64,000 bases of DNA from an uncultured Ignisphaera sp. (lineage in GTDB: Archaea > Thermoproteota > Thermoprotei_A > Sulfolobales > Ignisphaeraceae). This document shows, piece after piece, positions 25,114 through 34,258 of the stretch. The notes under the pieces were generated by a model, which was given only the letters and a program-made list of their open reading frames with translations, was not told the origin of the DNA and did not search any database. A program made the position numbers and the translations under genes. The DNA is taken from positions 186,001-250,000 of the forward strand of contig CALJEI010000002.1 of the NCBI GenBank assembly GCA_938074605.1. The letters are read 5' to 3'. Position 1 is the stretch's first letter. Each line of letters starts with the position of its first letter.

Positions 25114-26560
25114 CCATCACCTTCTCTAACTCAGATCTATTTATAGCTGTATAGTTGTATATGCCAATAACTTTACCTCTACTCATGACAGCTATTCTAT
25201 TCCCCATAGCAAGTGCTTCATCTAAATCCTCTGAAAATAGAAGTACTGATCCACCAAGAGAAGCAAACTTAGTTAGAGTTGAAGCAACAAGTCTACTACT
25301 ATACTCATCAAGCATTCTGGTAGGGTTATATGCTACTATAACTTTTGGTATATTTATGAAAATTCTAGAAAGTACCACCTTCTGTACGTTTCCACCAGAT
25401 AATTTATGAACCTTCACCCCTGGATTTGCCGGTATTATATTAAGCTTGCTAATAATGTCTTGGAATGCTTTCCTTTCAATTTTTCGTTGTGAAAAAATCT
25501 TAATATTCTCAGCTACTGTAAGGTTTAGAAATACTCCATCTCTAAATGGATCCTCAGGAATATAATAAAGTCCTATAGCAATCCGCTTATTGGGCGGTAT
25601 GTGAGTTATGTCTCTACCTTCAAATAAAATCTGGCCCTTCTTAACCTTTCTAAGCCCAATGATTGTCTCACAAAGTTCTCTCTGACCATTACCAGCAATC
25701 CCTACTACCCCTACAATCTCACCCTGTTTAACATCTAATGAAACGTTCTCTACTGCTTTTTTGCCATACTCATCCTCCACTAAAACATTATTAATCTTTA
25801 GTATGGCGTCCTTTATTATAGGTATGTCCTGGGCCTGTTTAGTTGTTTGGATGATAGCTGTCTCTCCAAACATAACTCTCCTTAATTCATCTAGTGAAAT
25901 ATTATTACTATCGAACTCCCCTACAATCCTCCCCCTACGAAGAACAATAATACGTGTTGAAAATTCTAATGCTTCTGGAATTTTATGTGTTATAAATATA
26001 ATGCTACCATTAGTTGCTACTATTCTCTTCATCATCTCAAAGAATTTAATCTTCATTGACTGGGGTAAATATGTTGTTGCTTCATCTACTATTAATAACC
26101 TTGGTCTAGCCAATAGTGCCTTAGCCATTTCTATATACTGTCTCTCTGTATAACTTAGTGTATGGATAGGACTCGCAATATTGATTCTAATATTGAACTC
26201 CTGCAAAAATATGTTAATATCATTATAGATTTTATTCAATGGTTTATTAAGAAATAGAGATATGTTTTCAAGAACTGTTAATTCATCAATTAGCTGAGGT
26301 CTTTGACTAACCATCACAATACCGTATTTTTTTGCATCTGCAGGTGATAGGAATACTTGCTGCTTTCCATTAACTTCTATATAGCCCCTATCTGGTGTGT
26401 AGAGACCATAGAGAATTTTAGCTAATGTTGATTTGCCTGAACCATTCTCACCTAGGACTGCAACTATTTCCCCACTACTAATATTAAGCGAAATGTTGTC
26501 AAGCGCAATAATGTCTCCAAAACGTTTAGATATTTCTACAACCCTAATAACATTACTCAT
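25100..26560 (-). CDS. BMP-type (nucleoside) ABC importer, twin ATPase
   Basis: The 486-residue subunit joins two ABC ATPase domains, as is standard in the sugar/nucleoside class (CUT2-like). The N-terminal domain has Walker A G-E-N-G-S-G-K-S-T, signature L-S-Y-T-E-R-Q and Walker B L-L-I-V-D-E-A-T. The C-terminal domain has a degenerate Walker A (G-I-A-G-N-G-Q-R-E), signature L-S-G-G-N-V-Q-K-V and a Walker B of V-I-V-A-Y-N-P-T without the catalytic Glu. One good and one degenerate site is the normal state for NupA/RbsA-like proteins. Gene order and permease types indicate nucleoside uptake. Confidence 0.92.
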   Translation of the reverse strand: MSNVIRVVEISKRFGDIIALDNISLNISSGEIVAVLGENGSGKSTLAKILYGLYTPDRGYIEVNGKQQVFLSPADAKKYGIVMVSQRPQLIDELTVLENISLFLNKPLNKIYNDINIFLQEFNIRINIASPIHTLSYTERQYIEMAKALLARPRLLIVDEATTYLPQSMKIKFFEMMKRIVATNGSIIFITHKIPEALEFSTRIIVLRRGRIVGEFDSNNISLDELRRVMFGETAIIQTTKQAQDIPIIKDAILKINNVLVEDEYGKKAVENVSLDVKQGEIVGVVGIAGNGQRELCETIIGLRKVKKGQILFEGRDITHIPPNKRIAIGLYYIPEDPFRDGVFLNLTVAENIKIFSQRKIERKAFQDIISKLNIIPANPGVKVHKLSGGNVQKVVLSRIFINIPKVIVAYNPTRMLDEYSSRLVASTLTKFASLGGSVLLFSEDLDEALAMGNRIAVMSRGKVIGIYNYTAINRSELEKVMVAYA

Positions 26561-26636
26561 TTTTTCTCATCTTCTTTTAAAAATGTATATTTAAAAACAT
26601 AAAAATATCATGAATTCAGATAGTTACCACCACTTT

Positions 26637-28070
26637 TCACATCTTACCTCGATAGACTACACCTTTAACAAACCAATCCATTTTCCATAAATCGTCATGT
26701 GTAAGTCTCTCACCCTCTGCTACACTAATCAAGGCACCCACTGCCTTACCTGAACAGAATCTTGATCCATAGTCAGCTATACAGTAGCCTGTTAAGGGTC
26801 CTGTGAATGGATCAAATATTGCTGCTATTATTTGGGCCTCAATATGTTTTGTTCCTATGGCTACCTTTATCATAGATTCATAGACATGTGTCAATGCTGT
26901 ATTCTGTAATGGTTGGAGAAGTGGTGCTTCCTTCATAAGTTGGTATCTCCTCATTACAAGATCGTATACCGTTACTGTCTCCCCCGTTATAGTATCTTTA
27001 ACTGTTATCGTCTTTAAGATGTCTTCAAATTTTGGATTGATATGCATAACAGTTCCATTTGGATAAACATGTGCACCTAGATCGACAGCACCTGTATTTA
27101 AAAGATACCAGTAGTCCACATTCCCTAGGTTACTAGGGGTGTAAATTCCTGCTTTAACCTTTGTCAATATATCTGTATATATAACCTCCCACCTAACAAG
27201 CTGTCCACTTACAACAGTATTTGGCCCATATTCATACATTGGGCTATAGTGGCTGAATACATAGACTTCTTTGCCCTGCCTAAACATAGTCTCTGCAAAT
27301 TCTACTGTAGCTGTAGAATCCTCTGTAAATGCTATAACATCTACACCCATATCTATAAGTGTTTGTGCTGCTGCTCGAGCTTTATCAGGATTGTACCATT
27401 CGCCTATCTCTATCACGTAAACTGTAATGTTTTTATTTAATAGCCTACCTGTTTCCATAGCACCTATTGCAAAAGCATTTATATGTCTTATTACTTCTGG
27501 TATTGTTATTGCTGCTATATAGCCTATCCTCCCAGTTTTGGTAAGCGCGCCAGCCATTAATCCATTTAGATAGTATACTTGATAGAGATCTGCAAAATAT
27601 GTAGCCATATTAGGTGCCCTTTTGTACCCTGAACAGTGGAAAAACATAATATTGGGATTCTCCAGCGCCTTATCATATGTTGGATCCATGTGATCAAAGC
27701 TTGTAGTAAATATCACAGTATATCCTAACTTAATTAGCTGGTCTATAGCTGCTGCTGTCTTCTCCTTCGATATAGATTCTATATATGTTGTATCTAACCA
27801 ATCTTTAAATAGATTAGCTACAACCCTTCTTCCAACATCATGCATGTATGTCCATCCAAAATCTTCAACAGGCCCTACATAAATCCATGCTGCACGGACC
27901 TTCTCTGACGGTATATATGGCGTAGGAGATGTAGTTACTGTTGTAGTTATTGTGGTGGTTACTGTTATAGCTGGAGTTACTGGTACAATATAGTAGGGTA
28001 TTGTTATATAGCCTATAATGAAGCCTACTAGAAGACCCACTAAAAGCATTATATATTGTGATTTCACCAT
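26637..28070 (-). CDS. BMP family substrate-binding protein, membrane anchored
   Basis: The extracellular binding protein of the importer, a BMP/PnrA-like protein of 477 residues. An N-terminal membrane helix (about 7-27) is followed by a T/P-rich linker (about 32-53) and not by a lipobox, so it is probably held by the helix and glycosylated, as many crenarchaeal binding proteins are. The BMP body starts at K-V-R-A-A-W-I-Y-V-G-P-V-E-D-F-G-W-T and contains A-F-T-E-D-S-T-A-T-V-E-F-A. It is longer than bacterial PnrA (about 350 residues) owing to insertions in the C-terminal lobe. It heads the operon and has palindromes around its TATA box. Confidence 0.9.
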   Translation of the reverse strand: MVKSQYIMLLVGLLVGFIIGYITIPYYIVPVTPAITVTTTITTTVTTSPTPYIPSEKVRAAWIYVGPVEDFGWTYMHDVGRRVVANLFKDWLDTTYIESISKEKTAAAIDQLIKLGYTVIFTTSFDHMDPTYDKALENPNIMFFHCSGYKRAPNMATYFADLYQVYYLNGLMAGALTKTGRIGYIAAITIPEVIRHINAFAIGAMETGRLLNKNITVYVIEIGEWYNPDKARAAAQTLIDMGVDVIAFTEDSTATVEFAETMFRQGKEVYVFSHYSPMYEYGPNTVVSGQLVRWEVIYTDILTKVKAGIYTPSNLGNVDYWYLLNTGAVDLGAHVYPNGTVMHINPKFEDILKTITVKDTITGETVTVYDLVMRRYQLMKEAPLLQPLQNTALTHVYESMIKVAIGTKHIEAQIIAAIFDPFTGPLTGYCIADYGSRFCSGKAVGALISVAEGERLTHDDLWKMDWFVKGVVYRGKM

Positions 28071-28081
28071 TTCCTAACACC

Positions 28082-28104
28082 ATATTTACACTTGTTGTAA
28101 ATAT
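28082..28104. promoter_or_regulatory. Perfect 9+5+9 palindrome at the nucleoside operon transcription start
   Basis: Arms ATATTTACA and TGTAAATAT pair perfectly around a 5-base spacer. The site lies just downstream of the TATA-like TATTTAAAT element (about 28127-28137) read on the minus strand, so it should cover the transcription start of the binding-protein gene. That position fits a repressor operator. It shares TTTACA/TGTAAA half-sites with the neighbouring palindrome. Confidence 0.6.
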
Positions 28105-28137
28105 TAATTAAGTTTTCTGTAATCATCTATTTAAATT

Positions 28138-28155
28138 TTTACATAGGCATGTAAA
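28138..28155. promoter_or_regulatory. Second TTTACA-TGTAAA palindrome upstream of the TATA box
   Basis: Arms TTTACAT and ATGTAAA around AGGC. This repeats the half-sites of the palindrome at 28082-28104 with one more base between the cores. It lies just upstream of the TATA-like element of the nucleoside importer operon. Two similar sites on both sides of one promoter suggest cooperative binding by one regulator, possibly with looping. Confidence 0.55.
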
Positions 28156-28310
28156 TAGCTCTAGTCGTCTTACTAATAGAAGTTGACCATCATCAAGCGC
28201 CTATATGCTAAATAACATCAATACTAATAATCATATTAAATTTGCCTGTATAATTAAAATTTATAAAGATTTAATTATGAACAACAACTGTAGATGGTGA
28301 TAAGTTAAAT

Positions 28311-30173
28311 TTGAGTGTGGATAAAAATAGAGATGTTACTGCAATAGTCAAACCATATAATAAAACAATTGTTACAGCATCTAATAGAGTTTTATTAGAT
28401 GTCCTAAGAGAGCTGGAGATCCCAATACGATCAGAATGTGGTGGTGTAGGTGAGTGTGGTAAGTGCAAGATACTTTTAACTGGGGGAATTTCAACACCAC
28501 CCACTTACGCTGAAAAAAGGTTTTTTTCTTATGAAGAATTATCTAGAGGGTATAGATTAGCATGTCGAGTTAGATTGCTTGAAGGTGTCTTTGAAGTCTC
28601 TATACCACCAGAATCTATACTTCAACGCTATAAATCTGCAGATATAGGTTTCGAAAAGCCTACTGAATTGTTGCCTGCCCTTAGAAAAATTTTTATAGTA
28701 TTACCTAGGGCTACTCTTGAAGATGTTAGAGCTGATTTTGAACGTATTATAGATAAAATTAAAGATTACATTAATCCAAATACTATTGATATTGATGTTA
28801 TTCAAAAGCTTCCTGAAACTATAAGGCTCAACGATTGGAGTGTGACTGTTACCACTTGGTATGATAGAAAAATCATTGATGTTGAAGCAGGGGATACGAG
28901 GGATAAGTTATATGGACTGGCTATTGATATTGGCACATCTAAAATAGTTCTTCACTTAGTTGAACTAACAAATGGTAATACATTAGCCATTGAGTCTATA
29001 CCTAATCCTCAAGCTAGTTACGGAGCTGATATAATTTCAAGGTTAACCTATGCTTTACAGAGTGAAGATAATCTGAAGAGGCTTCAAGAAACTGTGATTA
29101 AGGCTATAAATATAGCTATCGATCGTATGTTATCGAGAACTAATATACCAAAGAACCATGTATATGAAGCTGTTGTAGTTGGAAATACTGTTATGCATCA
29201 TCTCTTTCTAGGTATACAGCCCAAATATCTTGGTTATGCACCCTATGTACCTGCTATAGCGAAATCTTTAGCTATCATAGCTAAAGATCTTAGAATGTCA
29301 ATCCATAGAAATGGCATCATCTATATGTTGCCCGTTATAGCCGGTTATGTTGGATCTGATGCTCTTGCTGATGCCATAGCTATTGATATAGAGAATTGTG
29401 AGACACCTTGCATGCTTATAGACATAGGCACTAATAGTGAAATCCTTTTAAATACTGGTAAGGAAATATATGCATGTTCAACACCAGCAGGTCCTGCTTT
29501 TGAGGGAGCGACAACATCATTTGGAACTAGGGCAGTAGCTGGTGCAATTGATCAAGTATTTATATATTTTGATAGTTCTATACAGGATTTTGCTGTACAA
29601 TATCACACCATAGGGAAGAGGAAGCCTATAGGTCTATGCGGTTCTGCAATGATAGATGTAATTGCACACCTATATAGACTAAATATAATTGATAGTAGAG
29701 GCAGATTTTCAAAGGAGATTAAATCAAGAAGGATTATAAAGAATAATAATACATATTCATTTATTTTAGTATGGGGTAACGAAACTGAAATCAAAAGGGA
29801 CATATCAATTAATACAAAAGATATAAATGAAATTTTGTTGGCTAAAGCTGCTATAGCATCTGGTATTCGAATATTGATTGAACATACCAGGTTGGATTAT
29901 ACTGATATACAAAAGATATATGTGGCAGGCTCCTTTGGAACATATATGAATGTTGAAAATGCTATTACAATAGGATTGCTACCAAAAATAGATCCTAAAA
30001 AAGTTGAATTTGTTGGAAATACTGCTATAAGTGGTGCTAAAATGTGTCTAAAGAATATTGAAATTAGAAGAAAAGCTGAAGAACTTGCTAGAAAAATAAA
30101 ATATGTAGAGCTATCGGCTTATCAATTATTTAATAAAATATTTATAGAATCCATACCACTGCCAGCCTTCTAG
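28311..30173 (+). CDS. RACo-like corrinoid protein activator (2Fe-2S/ASKHA, DUF4445)
   Basis: A 620-residue protein resembling RACo, the reductive activator that brings inactive Co(II) corrinoid proteins back to Co(I) with ATP. The N-terminal plant-type ferredoxin domain has Cys43, Cys49, Cys52 and Cys85 for a [2Fe-2S] cluster. A linker region follows, and then the ASKHA ATPase with I-D-I-G-T-S-K-I-V near residue 205, I-D-I-G-T-N-S-E-I near 365 and a V-A-G-S-F-G-T segment near 545. Translation begins at TTG 28311, about nine bases after GGTGAT; a TATA box (TTTATAAAG) lies about 50 bases upstream. No corrinoid methyltransferase is nearby, so its partner must be encoded elsewhere. Confidence 0.87.
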   Translation: MSVDKNRDVTAIVKPYNKTIVTASNRVLLDVLRELEIPIRSECGGVGECGKCKILLTGGISTPPTYAEKRFFSYEELSRGYRLACRVRLLEGVFEVSIPPESILQRYKSADIGFEKPTELLPALRKIFIVLPRATLEDVRADFERIIDKIKDYINPNTIDIDVIQKLPETIRLNDWSVTVTTWYDRKIIDVEAGDTRDKLYGLAIDIGTSKIVLHLVELTNGNTLAIESIPNPQASYGADIISRLTYALQSEDNLKRLQETVIKAINIAIDRMLSRTNIPKNHVYEAVVVGNTVMHHLFLGIQPKYLGYAPYVPAIAKSLAIIAKDLRMSIHRNGIIYMLPVIAGYVGSDALADAIAIDIENCETPCMLIDIGTNSEILLNTGKEIYACSTPAGPAFEGATTSFGTRAVAGAIDQVFIYFDSSIQDFAVQYHTIGKRKPIGLCGSAMIDVIAHLYRLNIIDSRGRFSKEIKSRRIIKNNNTYSFILVWGNETEIKRDISINTKDINEILLAKAAIASGIRILIEHTRLDYTDIQKIYVAGSFGTYMNVENAITIGLLPKIDPKKVEFVGNTAISGAKMCLKNIEIRRKAEELARKIKYVELSAYQLFNKIFIESIPLPAF

Positions 30174-30593
30174 CAATTAAAGATTTCTCATAGCTAATAA
30201 ATAATATAATTCTTAGCTAGACAAATAATTAATTTCGCTTTTCCATATAATCTTATACTCTAATCCTATAGTAGAGCTAAACAATTGAAAAAGTTAAAGA
30301 AACCCATCCCAAACTATGCATACCAGCCATGGAAGGGATTAAAGATTAGTCTAGGATTTAGCTTCGAATTATTAGGTGAAAGTCTATTGTATATGATGCT
30401 TTAAAGATTGTGAGAGATAACTACCAAAGCTGCCAAAAATTATTAATAAATTAGTAACTAATGCTAGCCATCATATTAATCACTTTCTTTATGTATGAAA
30501 CGAATTGAGAGCTTGTATATCTGTAGAATAGACGAGGTAAGAAATTAAAGGGTTGTATAGAAGTGTTTAAAAGTATCCTATATGGCTTTCCAT
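30174..30593. other. Gene-free stretch
   Basis: About 420 bases between the convergent RACo-like and MoaD-MoaE genes. There is no promoter role to expect here. One plus-strand frame of about 35 codons (from about 30290, including the peptide segment I-P-N-Y-A-Y-Q-P-W-K-G) ends in stops. I see no structured RNA. Decayed coding sequence is possible. Confidence 0.35.
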
Positions 30594-31328
30594 TTATTGT
30601 ATAGATGGTTGTGTATTATCTCTCTTAATCCTCTTAGATTCCCCAACAATCCAATACTCACCATCATTTCTTCTCTCGAGTTTAAATATTGGTACTTCAT
30701 GTTTCACTCGCTCTAAAATATGTGAAAGTGCGTCTATAGCCTCTTTTCTTCCCTTTGCAGTTACTGCTATATAAAGTGTTTTTTCACCTGGTTTAGCAGA
30801 ACCAACTCTATGCATAATCTCAATAGCACCAATATTATCATTACCAGCTATTTCCTCATTAGCTATTTTTTCAAGAGCCTTAGTAGTATAAGGTTCATAG
30901 GCTTCATAAATAAGTTCATCGACTTTATAACCATCGATATAACCTTTAACAATACCTACAAATATCGCTATAGCACCATAGCCTTCTTTACCATATTCGC
31001 TAGCTAATCTATCAATTCTATCAACTATATCTAGTTCATTATTCTTAAATAATGAAATGTACACGTGTTTATATCCCCCAGATAGAGGTGGCACAATAGC
31101 TACTTCATCACCATCTCTAACATTTTCCACACCACTAGTTATAACACCATTAATTAAGATTATTGGCTCAATTTCATTAAAGAGCTGCACTAATTGAGGA
31201 TACCTAATTGAAATATCCTCCATAATTCTTTTTAGAGGTATTTCACTATATAGCGGGTATTCTAAGACAACTTCATTAGATTTTACTATATCTCTAAATA
31301 TTGAGAAGAATTTAACTATAACTTTCAT
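30594..31328 (-). CDS. MoaD-MoaE fusion, molybdopterin synthase
   Basis: One chain of 244 residues joins both molybdopterin synthase subunits. Residues 1-85 are MoaD (beta-grasp), ending P-P-L-S-G-G with Gly84-Gly85, and residues 86-244 are MoaE. MoaE features are H-R-V-G near 170, the T-A-K-G-R-K-E-A segment, and K-H-E-V-P-I-F-K-L-E with the catalytic lysine. The synthase adds two sulfurs to precursor Z using a thiocarboxylate on the MoaD C-terminal glycine, but here the Gly-Gly is internal and followed by Tyr86. Cleavage after Gly85 would be needed for standard chemistry, as known for mycobacterial MoaX. A JAMM protease is at 1.6 kb. Confidence 0.92.
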   Translation of the reverse strand: MKVIVKFFSIFRDIVKSNEVVLEYPLYSEIPLKRIMEDISIRYPQLVQLFNEIEPIILINGVITSGVENVRDGDEVAIVPPLSGGYKHVYISLFKNNELDIVDRIDRLASEYGKEGYGAIAIFVGIVKGYIDGYKVDELIYEAYEPYTTKALEKIANEEIAGNDNIGAIEIMHRVGSAKPGEKTLYIAVTAKGRKEAIDALSHILERVKHEVPIFKLERRNDGEYWIVGESKRIKRDNTQPSIQ

Positions 31329-31470
31329 TATCCTTCAGCCATATTTATTTTTTATTTCACCTTCTTTATAGCTATATTGTTTAGAGTTTTTAAGATTTTA
31401 CTGTATTTGTTAATTAATACCTAGCAGCAATATAATGTAGCATAATTATGACATCGAGGTGGAGCTGTGA

Positions 31471-32148
31471 TTGGCTATATCAAAGGATATATTAAGAGCT
31501 CTTGAAAGTTATATAGCTATTATAGTGCTGATTATTATAAGTATGACAATATTTTCATTACGTAAGTCAATTATTAGAGTACTTCTGGGATTCAATGGTT
31601 TTGTAGCAGTCTTTCTACTCTCCTTAATAGGCTCTCTGTCTATACTTCCAATTCCCTACACATATATTATATTTTTAATGGCTACCGTATATGAACTAAA
31701 TCCAATCACAATATCGTTAGGAGGGGCTTTTGGCTCTACATTGGGAGAAGGTATAGCGTGGGTTCTTGGATGGATGGGTTCTTCAGTACTTCAAAATACT
31801 AAATATTTTCAAAGAATTGAAATAATACTCAAATATGCACGATCACGTAGCTCTTTAGTATTGCCATTCTTAGCATTTATCTTTGCCTTAACCCCTCTTC
31901 CAGACAAAATCCTATTCCTACCACTTGGTATGTTGAGATATAGTCTATTAAGGGTTTTACCAGCAACCTTTATGGGTAAAATGATAATGAATACAATAAT
32001 TATATTTATAGGACAACTATGGGGTGTAATAGGCGAGGAGATTTTAGGTTTAGATGAATTGATAATGTTTATAGTTACTACCATTATTCTTATTGCAATT
32101 ATGTGTGCTATGATGTTTATTAAATGGGAGAAAATACTTAAGATCTAG
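31471..32148 (+). CDS. VTT/DedA-like membrane protein
   Basis: A 225-residue integral membrane protein of the VTT (SNARE-associated) superfamily. Five to six helices are visible. The signature G-A-F-G-S-T-L-G-E-G-I-A-W-V-L-G around residue 90 and the re-entrant F-A-L-T-P-L-P-D-K-I-L-F-L-P-L-G near 145 match DedA/YqaA proteins, which are linked to lipid flipping and membrane potential. Translation starts at TTG 31471, with GAGGTGGAG just upstream. Basic residues at the C-terminus (K-W-E-K-I-L-K-I) suggest a cytoplasmic end. The gene stands alone. Confidence 0.8.
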   Translation: MAISKDILRALESYIAIIVLIIISMTIFSLRKSIIRVLLGFNGFVAVFLLSLIGSLSILPIPYTYIIFLMATVYELNPITISLGGAFGSTLGEGIAWVLGWMGSSVLQNTKYFQRIEIILKYARSRSSLVLPFLAFIFALTPLPDKILFLPLGMLRYSLLRVLPATFMGKMIMNTIIIFIGQLWGVIGEEILGLDELIMFIVTTIILIAIMCAMMFIKWEKILKI

Positions 32149-32410
32149 AATCCCTACCATATTAATATTGTTCCTAGAATGCTATCCTCTTAAAGATCAT
32201 AACTTTAGGATAAGATAGTACAGTATTAGCAATGCTAATTACAAATAAAGCTATTACATCAGTTTTAGGAATATCCTCTTAAACTTTCGATTATGGTATC
32301 TTCTATGCTTTAGAGGTTATGTAATTTATTATGTTGATAATCAGAATTCAAATTCCTATGAATTCATTAACCATAAAACATAATTATGTATTACACTGAA
32401 TACTGTTATT

Positions 32411-33194
32411 CTAATTATGATGATCATATATGTGGATGTGGTCTTTAAGTTTTATAGCTGATTTCCCATATATTCTTTCAAGTATATTTATATTGAAAGT
32501 CTCCTTATGTTTTCCAATATAGTAAATACCTTTACCAAATAACACTACGTTATCACTGATAGGTAGAAATATCTCTGGATCATGACACGTAATTATAATT
32601 ATTTTATCTTTTTTGAGGTTAGAAACTATATTAGTTATATCCATTCTTCCCTCTGGATCTATAGATGAAAGAGGTTCATCCAGTAAAATTATGGGTTGGT
32701 TATTAACCAATGCTCTTGCTATAAACAATCGTTGTTTCTCCCCTCCAGATAACCTCCAAATACTTTTATGCCATAAACTCTTATCTATACCTACAATATT
32801 TAATGCCTCCCTAATAGTTTTCTGCATTTCGCTCTTATCCATCTTTAGCTTCATTTTCTTTAAATGCATCACTAGACTAAACTCAATGAATTCCCAAACA
32901 GTTATTGGGAAACCTGTAGTTGAGGTAAATCCTGTAAGCTGTGGTACATAGTCCATAAACACACCTGCTAATTCACTATTACCTGTAACATCAATTTTAT
33001 TAACATATATGCTACCTGTATGAGGTTTTATGAACCCTATTAATGTTTTTAAGAATGTTGTCTTACCAGCTCCGTTAGGCCCCATCACCAAGAGTATATA
33101 TGGACTTTCAAGTTCGATATTTATGTTATATATAAGTGGCTTCTCATAGCCTATCGTTAAATCTTTAATTCTTAGGACAACTATTTCTACTCAC
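32411..33194 (-). CDS. Zinc/manganese ABC importer, ATPase (apparent N-terminal frameshift)
   Basis: A ZnuC/MntB-like ABC ATPase with Walker A G-P-N-G-A-G-K-T-T, signature L-S-G-G-E-K-Q-R and Walker B I-I-L-L-D-E-P-L-S-S. From the first in-frame ATG (33091) the protein would begin at Walker A and lack the first strand and the A-loop. Clear coding sequence continues upstream in the same frame (V-V-L-R-I-K-D-L-T-I-G-Y-E-K-P) to 33184 but reaches a stop with no ATG, GTG or TTG. A GTG at 33194 one frame off would give M-S-R-I-V-V-L if a single A of AGAAATA were missing. A TATA box about 27 bases upstream suits a leaderless start there. Either a one-base frameshift, a sequencing error or a rare start codon explains this. 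Confidence 0.82.
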
Positions 33195-33197
33195 CAA

Positions 33198-33240
33198 TTG
33201 TGCATAGCTACCATAAGCTTATAAATTTTAGTGTGCACAA
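33198..33240. promoter_or_regulatory. Bidirectional promoter with TTGTGCA inverted repeat
   Basis: TTGTGCA (33198-33204) and TGCACAA (33234-33240) form an inverted repeat 29 bases apart. Between them is an AAGCTTATAAATTT block (about 33216-33229) that can serve as TATA box in both directions: for the ATPase to the left, probably leaderless, and for the binding protein to the right with a leader of about 15 bases. Each half-site therefore lies close to one transcription start. The right half is also an 8-base palindrome TGTGCACA. The regulator at 35121 is a natural candidate to bind here. Confidence 0.55.
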
Positions 33241-33263
33241 GAGATGTCCAAAGGTAGACAACC

Positions 33264-34256
33264 ATGTGGTGTACAGTAGGTAGGGTTTCCATTGTAATTA
33301 TAATCATTATTATACTTTCCATCCACAGTATTTTAACAGCTTTACTACCATCTAATACTCTATATATTGTTGTCACTCTTCCATATATTTATGATGATGT
33401 AAAAAGTCTTGTGTGTCCAGAAGATGTAGTCATAAGTTTAATTAAGCCTGGTGTAGATCCTCATGAATATCAGCTTACACCAGATGATGTGAATATAGTT
33501 AAAAGGGCCAGTATTATAATCTCTACCGCTCATACACATTTTGAATTAAAAATTAGGGAATTAATAGAAATAGGCGAGTTAAACGCTACATTAATAGAGA
33601 TTCCATATCTTGATAACATAAAAATACTTAAAAACCCTTCTACAAATATGGAGAATTATCATGAAATACTATTTTATCCTGAGAACTATATAGCCTTTAT
33701 AGATTATCTAAAAAATATTATGGCTTCATTAAATCCTCAATGTAGTAAAAATTATGAAGAAAATGCTCACCAGCTTATCTTAAGACTTAAAAAAATATCG
33801 AATATAAGCTTTAAGCCAAATAAGATGGCTGTTTTAGATTTACCAATAATACAATACATTGCTACATGGCTTGGTTTCAACATTTCACATATACTCATAA
33901 GTGAAGAAGAAGTACCTGTAACACCAGAAGATGTAGAAAAGGCTGAAAAAATATTAGAAAGATATAATAATAGCATTGTTATTGTAACTAACGGTTCTAA
34001 AGCCTCCTACTATCTAATAGAATTAGCTAATAAGTATGGAAGAGAAAGTATAATACTGCCAAATCCATTGCTTTCATCATCTATTGTCTCTACATTAGAA
34101 GATGTTATTAGTTATTTAAATACCTCTAGAATTGAAAGACGTGATACTAACACTTATATTCAATTGCAATCAGACATATATGTAGTGACATCCATTATAG
34201 CTGTAATTACAGCTACAGTAATTCTACTATTATCGTTTAAACTAAAGAGGAGGTAG
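33264..34256 (+). CDS. Zinc/manganese ABC importer, binding protein
   Basis: A ZnuA/PsaA-like metal-binding protein of 330 residues. An N-terminal signal/anchor helix (about 9-32) precedes the body. The expected metal ligands His67 (D-P-H-E-Y) and His90/His92 (S-T-A-H-T-H) are visible; later acidic residues probably complete the site. There is also a C-terminal helix (about 306-326) ending in K-L-K-R-R, so the protein is held in the membrane at its C-terminus. The gene starts the right arm of a divergent metal-uptake locus, followed after two bases by the permease and then the regulator. Zinc and manganese cannot be told apart from sequence alone. Confidence 0.86.
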   Translation: MWCTVGRVSIVIIIIIILSIHSILTALLPSNTLYIVVTLPYIYDDVKSLVCPEDVVISLIKPGVDPHEYQLTPDDVNIVKRASIIISTAHTHFELKIRELIEIGELNATLIEIPYLDNIKILKNPSTNMENYHEILFYPENYIAFIDYLKNIMASLNPQCSKNYEENAHQLILRLKKISNISFKPNKMAVLDLPIIQYIATWLGFNISHILISEEEVPVTPEDVEKAEKILERYNNSIVIVTNGSKASYYLIELANKYGRESIILPNPLLSSSIVSTLEDVISYLNTSRIERRDTNTYIQLQSDIYVVTSIIAVITATVILLLSFKLKRR

Positions 34257-34258
34257 CA

